From the NCBI GenBank assembly GCA_023229045.1, contig JALOAB010000028.1, positions 1 to 16,653 on the forward strand: 16,653 bases of DNA. The letters run 5' to 3'. The position numbers and the translations under genes are program-made. Positions 5,958 to 13,526 of the stretch are shown piece after piece (positions within the stretch are counted from its first letter, which is position 1; the number at the start of each line of letters is the position of its first letter). Source of the DNA: Fidelibacterota bacterium. Lineage in GTDB: Bacteria; Fidelibacterota; UBA2242. The notes beneath the pieces were generated by a model. It ran no database searches. It was not told where the DNA came from and worked only from the letters and a program-made list of their open reading frames with translations.

Positions 5958-8345
5958 TTAGCGCAAACGGGCATTAAGTTCCCGTGACAAATTTGAATGT
6001 ATGGTTGCCATAATCTGATCAACTTCAGCATCCGTTAAGGTTCGATCATCTGCCTGAAATAACAGGTTAAATGTAAGACTTTTTTCATTTTTATCAACAT
6101 TTTTTCCAAGGTAAAGATCGTAGAACCTGATTTCGCGCAGTAAATCGCCGCCATTTTGGCGGATCTTTTTCATAATGTCACCGACGAGAATTTCGCACTT
6201 GACCACGATTGATAAATCGCGTTCGGTTGATGGAAATACAGGCGGCTCCTTATAAATTTTTGCCAGGTTGACCTGTTTCAACAGAAAATCTGCATCCAGT
6301 TCCATTCCAAAGACCGGCTCTTCGATGTCCCAGTCTTTTCCCAAATAATCCGGCGCTAATTCTCCAAAATATCCCAATACCTTTTTTCCGGCTGAAATTT
6401 TAACAAGACGCTTGAAAAATAGATTTTCAGCTTTTGAATAATTCAAATTACAGACGCCGAATTCATGAGCTAACGTATCCGCCAGGCCTTTTAAAATAAA
6501 CGAATTAGTTTTGCGCCGCGGATAAGCCCAGTTCGGTTCGTCAAAATAACCGGTCAGCAGTGCTCCGAGTCGCAGGGATTCACGCGCCTGAGTTTCCTCC
6601 TCCGGCGCATAAGCCTGCACATGACCCAATTCGAAGAGTCGCAGATCGAAGCGGCGACGATTGAAATTATGCTTGATCGCCGCGATCATGCCCGGTATTA
6701 ACGACGTTCGCAAGAATGTCATGTCCTGACTGAGTGGATTGCGCAACTTAACCGGTTTGACCGGCTCAAATCCAAATTCAGTCGCCCGCGCGCTGACCAG
6801 TGAATTGCAATAGAGTTCGGAATAGCCGCAGGTCGCCATAAAAGAACGTAATTTTTCGATCCGGTCATAGCGGTCATCTGTAGATATATTCGGAATCATC
6901 TGCAATGTTTTTGTCGAAGGCACCCGACTCATTCCGTAAATCCGGACGACCTCTTCGATCAGGTCGATTTCGCGCTCCAGATCCGGTCGCCAGGATGGCA
7001 CCCGAACCGCGACTTCCTGCGCATTACTATTGAGAATGTCGCAACCTAATCCAACCAGCACCTTTTTGACCCATTCCGGTTCGAATTTCATCCCGATCAG
7101 GCGATTAGTGCGTTCATAGCGCAGGACAATCTTGGGACTTTCGATCGGCTTCGGATATTCATCAACAACGCCGCGGCATACCCGTCCGCCAGCGACTTCC
7201 GCAATTAATTCCGCTCCGCGTTCTAATGCATAGATCGCGCCTTCATAATCAGCACCACGCTCAAACCGATATGACGCCTCGGTCTGCAAGCCCAGATAAC
7301 GCGAACCTCGGCGGATAATCCGCGGATTGAAATAAGCGCTTTCTATCAAGACATCCCGGGTATCCTTCTCGATTTCGCTATTTGCCAGTCCCATGATCCC
7401 GGCGATCGCCACCGGGCGTTCACCGTCGCAGATCAGCAGAATATCGTCTGACAATTCGCGCTCAATCCCATCGAGTGTAACTACCTTCTCACCCGCTTTT
7501 GCCCGACGGACAACAATTTTTTGACCTTTCAGATTGGCGTAATCGAAAGTATGCAACGGATGACCGGTCTCCATTAAAACATAGTTCGCGGCATCAACGA
7601 CATTATTGATCGAACGTTGACCGATACTTGCCAGAGCCTTTACCAGCCAGTCCGGCGAAGGTCCAATTTTTACACCTTGAACGAGACGGGCGGCGTATCT
7701 TGGGCAACCAATTTGATCTTCAATCCCGACACTGATATAAGCGCTGGTGGCTGATTCACTTTCACTGAGATTAATATCCGGTTTATACAATTCATTGCCG
7801 GTCATCAAGGCTATTTCACGGGCGACTCCGATATGCGAAGTGCAATCCGGTCGATTGGGAGTCAGATCTATTTCCAGACTGCGATCGTTACTCGCCAGAT
7901 AATCCGCCAGACGTCCGCCGACGATTGCATTTTCATCCAGAATCATTATGCCGCTATGATCTTCGGATATGCCCAGCTCGTCTTCAGCGCACAGCATGCC
8001 TTCGGAAGCCACACCCCGGATTTTGATCGGTTTGAGTATCATCCCGTTAGGCAAAGTCGATCCAACTAAGGCTAACGGAACTTTCAAGCCTTTTTTGACA
8101 TTGGGCGCGCCGCAAACAACCGCGAATTGTTTTTCACCGGTAGTGACGATGCAAACCGTCAAGCGGTCGGCATTGGGATGTGGATTGACTGCCAGAATTT
8201 CCGCAATAAGCACTTCTTCCAGACCGGCGGCTTTATCCGGAATCAGATTGGATTCGAGACCGATGGCAGTCAGGCGCTCGGCTAATTCCTCAGCGCTGTA
8301 TGAATAATCGGTATATTTTTTTAGCCAGTTGGTATTGACGATCAT
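5958..8345 (-). CDS. pheT: Phenylalanine--tRNA ligase beta subunit
   Basis: The beta subunit of the alpha2-beta2 phenylalanyl-tRNA synthetase. The 795-aa length is typical for the bacterial long form. The start MIVNTNWLKKYTDY is characteristic. It is followed by a tRNA-binding OB-fold (about 40-150, with NPHPNADRLTVC and VVCGAPNVKKG), the B3/B4 editing region (ANYVLMETGHPLHTFD at about 258-273), a B5 domain, the catalytic-like core, and a C-terminal ferredoxin-like anticodon-binding domain (about 700-795, from PPVFPSTERDLSIV). It lies 13 bp after pheS. No clear Shine-Dalgarno precedes its ATG, so translation may be coupled to pheS. Confidence 0.98.
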   Translation of the reverse strand: MIVNTNWLKKYTDYSYSAEELAERLTAIGLESNLIPDKAAGLEEVLIAEILAVNPHPNADRLTVCIVTTGEKQFAVVCGAPNVKKGLKVPLALVGSTLPNGMILKPIKIRGVASEGMLCAEDELGISEDHSGIMILDENAIVGGRLADYLASNDRSLEIDLTPNRPDCTSHIGVAREIALMTGNELYKPDINLSESESATSAYISVGIEDQIGCPRYAARLVQGVKIGPSPDWLVKALASIGQRSINNVVDAANYVLMETGHPLHTFDYANLKGQKIVVRRAKAGEKVVTLDGIERELSDDILLICDGERPVAIAGIMGLANSEIEKDTRDVLIESAYFNPRIIRRGSRYLGLQTEASYRFERGADYEGAIYALERGAELIAEVAGGRVCRGVVDEYPKPIESPKIVLRYERTNRLIGMKFEPEWVKKVLVGLGCDILNSNAQEVAVRVPSWRPDLEREIDLIEEVVRIYGMSRVPSTKTLQMIPNISTDDRYDRIEKLRSFMATCGYSELYCNSLVSARATEFGFEPVKPVKLRNPLSQDMTFLRTSLIPGMIAAIKHNFNRRRFDLRLFELGHVQAYAPEEETQARESLRLGALLTGYFDEPNWAYPRRKTNSFILKGLADTLAHEFGVCNLNYSKAENLFFKRLVKISAGKKVLGYFGELAPDYLGKDWDIEEPVFGMELDADFLLKQVNLAKIYKEPPVFPSTERDLSIVVKCEILVGDIMKKIRQNGGDLLREIRFYDLYLGKNVDKNEKSLTFNLLFQADDRTLTDAEVDQIMATIHSNLSRELNARLR

Positions 8346-8358
8346 GACTTATGGATTG

Positions 8359-9375
8359 TTAAAATTGTTCAAGAAAGCGGACATCGCCGTCAAAATAGAG
8401 ACGAATATCGCCGATTCCATACTTAAGCAAGGCGGTCCGATCGATGCCCATTCCAAAAGCATAGCCGGTGTATTTTTCGGGATCGATCCCGACATTCTTA
8501 AAAACATTCGGATCAACCATACCGCAACCGAGGATTTCCAGCCAGCCGGTGTATTTACAGAGACGACAACCTTTTCCGGCACAGATAAAACAGGAAATGT
8601 CCATTTCGGCGCTCGGTTCGGTAAACGGGAAAAATCCCGGACGAAAACGGGTTTTGACGTCGGCTCCGAAAAAGCGCCAAGCGAAGACTTCCAAAGTCGT
8701 TTTCAACTCACTAAAGGTCACGTTCTCATCGACATAGAGCCCTTCGACCTGATGAAAGACGCAATGACTGCGCGGATTGATGGCTTCATTGCGATACACC
8801 CGTCCCGGCGCCAGAATCCGGATCGGCGGTTTCTTTTTCAACATCGTCCGGATCTGGATTGGCGAAGTGTGCGTCCTTAAAAGCCTTTTTTCATCGATGA
8901 AAAAGGTATCCTGCATATCGCGCGCAGGATGATCATCGGCAAAGTTCAATGCCTGGAAATTGTTGTAATCGGTTTCGACTTCCGGCCCAAACTCAACCAC
9001 AAAACCAATCTCCCTAAATATTGCGATAACACGATTGAGGGTTTGAGTGATCGGATGCAGGTGACCAACAGCGGGCGTTAAACCTGGCAGACTATAATCG
9101 AAAAATTCATCCTGCGAACTGGTTGCTTTGAGTTTTTCACTCAATGCCTGAATCCGGGCTTCGGCATCTTTTTTCAAGATATTCAAAACCCGACCGATTT
9201 GCGGTTTTTGTTCGGCTGGAATCGAATTGAAATCGGCAAAAAGAACTGAAATCAGCCCTTTTTTACCGAGATACTTAATTCTAAGGTTTTCAGCCGCCTG
9301 AGGATCGGCGCCGACTTGCTGAATATCATTTTGCAATTGGGCCCGAACCTCATCAATTCGATTCAGGAGGTCCAT
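8359..9375 (-). CDS. pheS: Phenylalanine--tRNA ligase alpha subunit
   Basis: The catalytic subunit that charges tRNA-Phe, 338 aa. An N-terminal coiled coil (about 1-85) binds tRNA. The class II core begins at HLHPITQTL (105-113) and includes motif 2, GRVYRNEAINPRSHCVFHQVEG (191-212), and motif 3 near GYAFGMGIDRTALLKYG (304-320). An insert with four cysteines, C262-x2-C265-x4-C270-x2-C273, looks like a zinc knuckle. This is known in PheS from several phyla but absent from E. coli. It begins 4 bp after the rplT stop and pairs with pheT downstream. Confidence 0.98.
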   Translation of the reverse strand: MDLLNRIDEVRAQLQNDIQQVGADPQAAENLRIKYLGKKGLISVLFADFNSIPAEQKPQIGRVLNILKKDAEARIQALSEKLKATSSQDEFFDYSLPGLTPAVGHLHPITQTLNRVIAIFREIGFVVEFGPEVETDYNNFQALNFADDHPARDMQDTFFIDEKRLLRTHTSPIQIRTMLKKKPPIRILAPGRVYRNEAINPRSHCVFHQVEGLYVDENVTFSELKTTLEVFAWRFFGADVKTRFRPGFFPFTEPSAEMDISCFICAGKGCRLCKYTGWLEILGCGMVDPNVFKNVGIDPEKYTGYAFGMGIDRTALLKYGIGDIRLYFDGDVRFLEQF

Positions 9376-9379
9376 TTTC

Positions 9380-9727
9380 TCAGGCCTTTACCAGCGCGAT
9401 CAACGTGGCGAACCCATCCGCATCGTGCATGGCGATTTCGGCCAACGCTTTGCGGTCAAGAATAATTTCGGCTTTTTTCAATCCGGAAATAAATTTACTA
9501 TATGAAATGTCATGCTGATTTGCGGCGGCATTGATCCGGGCAATCCAAAGGGTACGAAAATCGCGCTTCTTGTTGCGACGATCGCGATAGGCGTATTGTA
9601 AGGCTTTTTCGACGGCGTCTTTGGCATTGACATACAGTTTACTGCGCGAACCGCGATAGCCTTTCGCCAATTTAACAATTTTACGATGTTTTCTATGATG
9701 TGGAACGGAACTATTTGCTCTTGGCAT
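9380..9727 (-). CDS. rplT: 50S ribosomal protein L20
   Basis: L20 binds 23S rRNA early in assembly of the large subunit, and in several bacteria it represses its own operon. The 115-aa, very basic protein starts MPRANSSVPHHRKHRKIVKLAKGYRG, the classic L20 N-terminal extension, followed by the globular part (RDRRNKKRDFRTLWI at about 48-62, INAAANQHDISYSKFI at about 64-79). It follows rpmI by 10 bp in the conserved infC-rpmI-rplT order. Confidence 0.98.
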   Translation of the reverse strand: MPRANSSVPHHRKHRKIVKLAKGYRGSRSKLYVNAKDAVEKALQYAYRDRRNKKRDFRTLWIARINAAANQHDISYSKFISGLKKAEIILDRKALAEIAMHDADGFATLIALVKA

Positions 9728-9737
9728 AACTCTACTC

Positions 9738-9932
9738 CTAAGCTACAATCATCTTTTTAACACGTTTGACTTCAGAGGATTCCACAATTCCGGATTGTCT
9801 CAGATTGCGTTTTCGCTTGCTGGATTTTTTAGTCAGAATATGGGAATGAAAAGCCTTGTTGCGTTTCACTTTGCCACTTCCGGTTAAGGTAAAACGCTTC
9901 GCGGCTGATCTCCTGGTTTTCATTTTTGGCAT
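9738..9932 (-). CDS. rpmI: 50S ribosomal protein L35
   Basis: A 64-aa, strongly basic protein starting MPKMKTRRSAAKRFTLTGSGKVKRNKA, the L35 signature. Length matches the family. AGGAG lies 11 nt before the ATG and overlaps the infC stop codon region, so translation of the two is probably linked. Confidence 0.97.
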   Translation of the reverse strand: MPKMKTRRSAAKRFTLTGSGKVKRNKAFHSHILTKKSSKRKRNLRQSGIVESSEVKRVKKMIVA

Positions 9933-9946
9933 ATTGTTTTATTCTC

Positions 9947-10453
9947 CTATTTTGCGATAAGGTAAGTTACGATGGTCCGCCCTTCATGAAGGGGATTTTT
10001 TTCGGGCGTACCCACATCGGCTAAGCGCTCAATGATCTTCTGAACGAGCTCGGTACCGGTTTCCTGGTGAGCCATCTCACGACCGCGAAACATCAAAGTG
10101 ATCTTGACCTTACAACCTTCGCCGAGGAATCGTCGGGCGGCGTTGATTTTCATTTCGAGATCATGTTCGCCGATATGAGGTCGAAACCGAACTTCCTTGA
10201 TCTTGATGACATGCTGTTTTTTCTTACTCTCACGCTCTTTCATTTGCTGTTGATAACGATACTTGCCGTAATCCATGATTTTGCAGACTGGCGGATTGGT
10301 ATTTGGCGAAACTTCCACCAGATCAAGCCCCCGATCTTCGGATAAACGCAGGGCTTCTTTATTACTGACAATGCCAACCTGGGTTCCGTCGGAATCGATC
10401 AGGCGGACAGTTTGGCTGCGAATTTGATCATTTACTCGTATACCTTTTTCTAT
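9947..10453 (-). CDS. infC: Translation initiation factor IF-3, non-canonical start codon
   Basis: IF3 keeps the 30S subunit free and proofreads start codons. Conserved sequence continues upstream of the internal GTG at 10318 through IRVNDQIRSQTVRLIDSDG, LRLSEDRGLDLVEVSP and PPVCKIMDYGKYRY, which is the whole N-terminal domain. The C-terminal domain (VRFRPHIGEHDLEMKI onward) follows. Reading upstream, an in-frame TAA lies at 10457-10459, and only ATC (10454-10456) and ATA (10451-10453) follow it before conserved sequence begins. No ATG, GTG or TTG is available. AAGGAG (10462-10467) is 8 nt from ATA and 5 nt from ATC; I prefer ATA, giving 168 aa. E. coli infC uses AUU, which IF3 itself rejects, giving autoregulation, and the same logic is inferred here. 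Confidence 0.93.
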   Translation of the reverse strand: MEKGIRVNDQIRSQTVRLIDSDGTQVGIVSNKEALRLSEDRGLDLVEVSPNTNPPVCKIMDYGKYRYQQQMKERESKKKQHVIKIKEVRFRPHIGEHDLEMKINAARRFLGEGCKVKITLMFRGREMAHQETGTELVQKIIERLADVGTPEKNPLHEGRTIVTYLIAK

Positions 10454-10461
10454 GATTTATT

Positions 10462-10467
10462 CTCCTT
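10462..10467 (-). promoter_or_regulatory. Ribosome binding site of infC
   Basis: AAGGAG on the minus strand, followed 8 nt later by ATA (or 5 nt later by ATC). It locates the infC start despite the absence of a normal start codon. Confidence 0.8.
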
Positions 10468-10494
10468 CTTTTACTTCATTGACCGTGGCAAGGG

Positions 10495-12486
10495 TTAAGC
10501 CTCATCGGCAGTTTTTGGCGCAGGATTCTGCTCTTTCGTACTTACTTCAAGATTTTTATTCTTCAGCGCCATTTCATCGTTGATTTGATTTATAGCTTCC
10601 ACCCAACTCAGCAGGCCGGTGTCGCCGACTTTACGGCGTCGCACGGAAACCTGTCTGGCGCCGGCTTCTCTTTCACCGATAATCATCATAAGTGGAATTT
10701 TCATCAATTCTGCATTTCGAATTTTAGCGCCAACCGTATCATTATTCAGATTTATTTCTGCCCGGATACCATTTTCGAGCAATAATTTATGAAATTCTGA
10801 CGCAATTTGATCCTGATTGTTGGTGACCGGGATGACCACCGCCTGAACCGGTGCGATCCAGAGTGGAAAATCACCGACAGTATGTTCGATCAGGACGCCA
10901 ACAAATCTTTCCAGCGATCCCATAATGGCGCGGTGAATCATATAGGGACGTTGTTTACTGCCGTCGGCGGCGATGTACTCCATATTGAAACGTTCCGACT
11001 CGTTAAAATCGAACTGGATAGTAGTGCATTGCCAGGATCGATTGAGGGCGTCGCGGATCTTGATATCGATTTTCGGTCCGTAAAATGCGCCACCGCCTTC
11101 ATCCATATGATACTCGACACCGAGTTTATTTAAAGCCGCTTTGAGGGCTTCAGTCGCCTCTGCCCAATTTTCCGGCGAACCAACATATTTCTCTTTTGGC
11201 CGGGTGGCGATGTACACATCCATATCTTCAAATCCAAACGATCGGATAAATTCAAATGAGAAAATGACTAATTTCTCAATTTCCTCATTCAATTGCTCCG
11301 GCGTGCAAATGATATGAGCGTCATCCTGGGTAAAGCCGCGCACCCGCATCAGTCCATGCAAAACGCCGGATAATTCATAGCGATAAACCGTACCGAGTTC
11401 GGCGTAACGGATCGGCAGGTCGCGGTAACTACGGGTTTTCCATTTGTAAATATGGATGTGGAACGGACAGTTCATCGGCTTGATGTAATAAGTCTCGCCT
11501 TCCACCGTCATACCATTGAACATCGACTCGCGGTAAAAATCGAGATGCCCGCTGGTTTCCCAGAGCTGGGCTTTCCCGATATGCGGGGTTTGAACGAGAT
11601 TATAATCGCGTTTCAAATGTTCTTTTGTCCAATAATCCTTGATGTTTTGCAGAAGTAAAGCGCCGCGCGGATGCCAGAGCGCCAAACCAGGCCCGACCTG
11701 GTCGTTGATCTCGAATAATTCGAGACTCTTGCCGAGTTTGCGATGGTCGCGTTTTTTGGCTTCCTCGATAAAATTCAGATATTTCTTCAGTTCTTTTTGA
11801 GATGCAAACGAAGTCCCGTAAATGCGGGTTAGCATTTTATTACGCGAATCGCCCCGCCAGTAAGCGCCGGCGACATTCAATAGCTTAAAAGCTTTGATCT
11901 TGCCGGTCGAGGGTATGTGCGGACCGCGGCAGAGATCGGTAAAATCGCCCTCAGTATAAATTGACAATGGCACATCCGGCTCAATCTCACGGATGATCTC
12001 GACTTTGTAGGTCTCCCCCATTTTGGTAAACAGCTCAATCGCCTCATCACGTGAAATCTCACGCCTCACAAGCGGTAAATCAGCCGCGATGATCTCATTC
12101 ATACGCGCTTCGATAGCGGCTAAATCGTTGTCAGTCAGCGGCGGTTCAATATCAAAATCGTAGTAGAAGCGATTTTCAATCGCCGGTCCGATAGTGACTT
12201 TAGCCTGCGGATACAATTGTTTGACAGCCTGCGCCATGACGTGCGAGGTGCTGTGCAGTAAAATATCGTGCGATTCGGGGGAATTATAAGTCAGAATTTC
12301 AAGGTGACTATCTTCGGTAAGAATCGCCGCGAGATCAACCAGCCGGTCATTGACTTTAGCCGCAAGCGCGTTCTGAAAAAGACCCGGACTGATCTCTTTA
12401 GCGATCTGCCCAAGCGATACACCGGACGACACTTCCATAGTAGAGTTGTCGGGTAAATGTATCGTAATCTTCCGCATTGATTCCAA
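10495..12486 (-). CDS. thrS: Threonine--tRNA ligase
   Basis: Charges tRNA-Thr and clears mis-charged Ser-tRNA. The product is 663 aa from a TTG start. Domains in order are TGS (about 4-67), the editing domain with HSTSH at 78-82 and CRGPH at 186-190, the class II catalytic core with zinc ligands C340 (MNCPFH), H391 and H518 (MIHRAIMGS), and a C-terminal anticodon-binding domain (about 540-640). A polar tail of about 20 residues ends the protein. TTG (12484-12486) is 6 nt from AAGGAAG (12493-12499), whereas the nearby ATG (12475-12477) is 15 nt away. The TTG is therefore preferred, although the ATG would give a more typical N-terminus. It lies 58 bp downstream of the interrupted tRNA-Val and 41 bp upstream of infC. 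Confidence 0.96.
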   Translation of the reverse strand: MESMRKITIHLPDNSTMEVSSGVSLGQIAKEISPGLFQNALAAKVNDRLVDLAAILTEDSHLEILTYNSPESHDILLHSTSHVMAQAVKQLYPQAKVTIGPAIENRFYYDFDIEPPLTDNDLAAIEARMNEIIAADLPLVRREISRDEAIELFTKMGETYKVEIIREIEPDVPLSIYTEGDFTDLCRGPHIPSTGKIKAFKLLNVAGAYWRGDSRNKMLTRIYGTSFASQKELKKYLNFIEEAKKRDHRKLGKSLELFEINDQVGPGLALWHPRGALLLQNIKDYWTKEHLKRDYNLVQTPHIGKAQLWETSGHLDFYRESMFNGMTVEGETYYIKPMNCPFHIHIYKWKTRSYRDLPIRYAELGTVYRYELSGVLHGLMRVRGFTQDDAHIICTPEQLNEEIEKLVIFSFEFIRSFGFEDMDVYIATRPKEKYVGSPENWAEATEALKAALNKLGVEYHMDEGGGAFYGPKIDIKIRDALNRSWQCTTIQFDFNESERFNMEYIAADGSKQRPYMIHRAIMGSLERFVGVLIEHTVGDFPLWIAPVQAVVIPVTNNQDQIASEFHKLLLENGIRAEINLNNDTVGAKIRNAELMKIPLMMIIGEREAGARQVSVRRRKVGDTGLLSWVEAINQINDEMALKNKNLEVSTKEQNPAPKTADEA

Positions 12487-12544
12487 AATTTGCTTCCTTT
12501 TCGCGCTTTACAGTCATAAACCTTTTTGGGTCTTTCTCGTTTCG

Positions 12545-12646
12545 TGGGCGATACTGGACTTTCCCGACAAGGTCGGGATTCCTTCGGAAGAACCAGTGAC
12601 CCCCTGCATGTCAAGCAGGTACTCTAGCCACCTGAGCTAATCGCCC
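12545..12646 (-). tRNA. tRNA-Val(GAC) interrupted in the T-loop; probable pseudogene
   Basis: Apart from one insertion, this copy is identical to the intact tRNA-Val at 12677-12750. Acceptor arms GGGCGAT/ATCGCCC, the D-arm, the anticodon stem-loop (CCTGC-TTGACAT-GCAGG, anticodon GAC) and T-stem ACTGG/CCAGT are all preserved. A 28-bp insertion (12562-12589) separates loop bases C56 and A57, so the gene is 102 bp rather than 74. CCA is not encoded. Loss of the normal T-loop should prevent D-loop/T-loop contact and standard modification. It is therefore probably non-functional unless the insert is removed or tolerated. It lies between the intact tRNA and thrS. Confidence 0.85.
12562..12589. mobile_element. 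28-bp double-palindrome insertion within tRNA-Val
   Basis: Comparison with the adjacent intact tRNA defines the insert uniquely. It consists of exactly two adjacent perfect hairpins. On the plus strand these are TCCCGAC-AAG-GTCGGGA (17 nt) then TTCC-TTC-GGAA (11 nt). No target duplication is visible. It resembles a miniature palindromic element of the kind that inserts in RNA genes, such as Rickettsia palindromic elements, though much shorter and of unrelated sequence. Mobility is inferred from the insertion alone. Confidence 0.5.
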
Positions 12647-12676
12647 GAAATTCTATTGTTAAAAATCATCTTGTCG

Positions 12677-12750
12677 TGGGCGATACTGGACTTGAACCAG
12701 TGACCCCCTGCATGTCAAGCAGGTACTCTAGCCACCTGAGCTAATCGCCC
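12677..12750 (-). tRNA. tRNA-Val(GAC), intact
   Basis: A complete cloverleaf of 73 nt plus discriminator A. It has a 7-bp acceptor stem GGGCGAT/ATCGCCC, a D-arm AGCTCAGGTGGCTAGAGTAC, and an anticodon stem CCTGC/GCAGG with loop TTGACAT (anticodon GAC, reading GUC and GUU). The T-stem is ACTGG/CCAGT with loop TTCAAGT. The 3' CCA is not encoded. It is the first gene after the proposed promoter and is separated from the interrupted copy by 30 bp. Confidence 0.97.
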
Positions 12751-12786
12751 GGTTATATCAACTTAAAACGACGTTTGGCTTGTTGA

Positions 12787-12816
12787 TAATAATTATTCCA
12801 ATTCTCCATCGTCAAA
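12787..12816 (-). promoter_or_regulatory. Candidate sigma-70 promoter for the tRNA-Val / thrS run
   Basis: On the minus strand TTGACG (12811-12816) and TATTAT (12787-12792) are separated by 18 bp, and each matches five of six consensus bases. The predicted transcription start lies about 30 bp upstream of the intact tRNA. No equally good promoter is visible between the tRNAs and thrS, so the tRNAs and thrS may share a transcript. Assignment is by eye. Confidence 0.45.
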
Positions 12817-12998
12817 AAACGAATGCAAATTTAACTAAAGGAGACTTATCACGCAAAGAGAAAAATAGTCTCAGGTCTCTGATATAGTGACATTATCGCG
12901 ATTTTTACTAAATGCGGCTCTGAAAATGTCAGAATTTACAATCAGCCACCGCGAAAAATCGACGAGAGTAAAGATTAATTACGAAAATTCAATAAATG

Positions 12999-13026
12999 AA
13001 AAAGTCCGGCGTGGCGCCGGACTTTT
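12999..13026 (-). terminator. Rho-independent terminator after the hsp20 pair
   Basis: A perfect stem with arms AAAAGTCCGGCG (13000-13011) and CGCCGGACTTTT (13015-13026) and a TGG loop is followed on the minus strand by a run of five T. It lies 24 bp beyond the stop of the downstream hsp20 gene and separates heat-shock transcription from the tRNA/thrS run. The symmetric A/T flanks may allow some activity in the other direction. Confidence 0.88.
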
Positions 13027-13050
13027 CCGATTCGAGGATGGTTGGAAAAG

Positions 13051-13494
13051 TTATTTGACCTTGACTTCGATCTGTTTAGCGAGCGATTCTTTCTTTTTCG
13101 GAATGAAGATATTCAAGACGCCGTCTTTAAATTCGGCTTCGATTTTATCCGTTTCTACCGCATCGGAGAGCCGGAAATTGCGCTGAAACGAGCCAAAGAC
13201 CCGCTCGGTGCGCTGGTAATTCTTTTCTTCGATTTTGGATTCGCGTTTTTTCTCGCCGCTAATACTCAGGTAATTGTCCTTTACGTTGAGTTTGATATCG
13301 TCTTTATTCAATCCGGGCAATTCGACGTGGAGCTGGTAGGCTTTTTCCTCTTCGATGATATCGACAGCAGGGCTGAAAGCCGACAGGCTGGTTTCCTCTT
13401 CAAAGCGCGGACTGAAGACTGAGTCAAACAGGCGGTCAAATTCATTCCTCACATCCATCCACGATCCTCGCGGTGACCATTTGACGATTGACAT
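13051..13494 (-). CDS. Small heat-shock protein (Hsp20/alpha-crystallin family), copy 1
   Basis: An ATP-independent chaperone that binds unfolding proteins as an oligomer. The 147-aa product has a variable N-terminal arm (about 1-40) containing WMDVRNEFDRLFDSVF, as in many bacterial class A Hsp20s. An alpha-crystallin domain follows (about 41-138), with VELPGLNKDDIKLNVKDNYLSISGEKK and the closing DGVLNIFIPKK. A short C-terminal tail ends in IEVKVK. AAGGAG precedes the ATG. It lies 32 bp downstream of a second hsp20, and a strong terminator follows it. Confidence 0.95.
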   Translation of the reverse strand: MSIVKWSPRGSWMDVRNEFDRLFDSVFSPRFEEETSLSAFSPAVDIIEEEKAYQLHVELPGLNKDDIKLNVKDNYLSISGEKKRESKIEEKNYQRTERVFGSFQRNFRLSDAVETDKIEAEFKDGVLNIFIPKKKESLAKQIEVKVK

Positions 13495-13526
13495 AACGCT
13501 ACACTCCTTTCTTTGGATTTATACAA

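Noticed and set aside
9947..10318. Short infC starting at the GTG at 10318
   Set aside because: It would remove the conserved N-terminal domain of IF3. The conserved frame continues upstream to a proper ribosome binding site.
12487..12544. T-box or other riboswitch controlling thrS
   Set aside because: Only 58 bp separate the tRNA from the start codon. No T-box sequence or antiterminator/terminator pair can be found.
12545..12646. Group I intron in tRNA-Val
   Set aside because: The insert is 28 bp, lies in the T-loop rather than the anticodon loop, and has no intron core.
12887..13186. Plus-strand 99-codon ORF
   Set aside because: It runs through the terminator and antisense to hsp20, with no ribosome binding site and no recognisable protein features.
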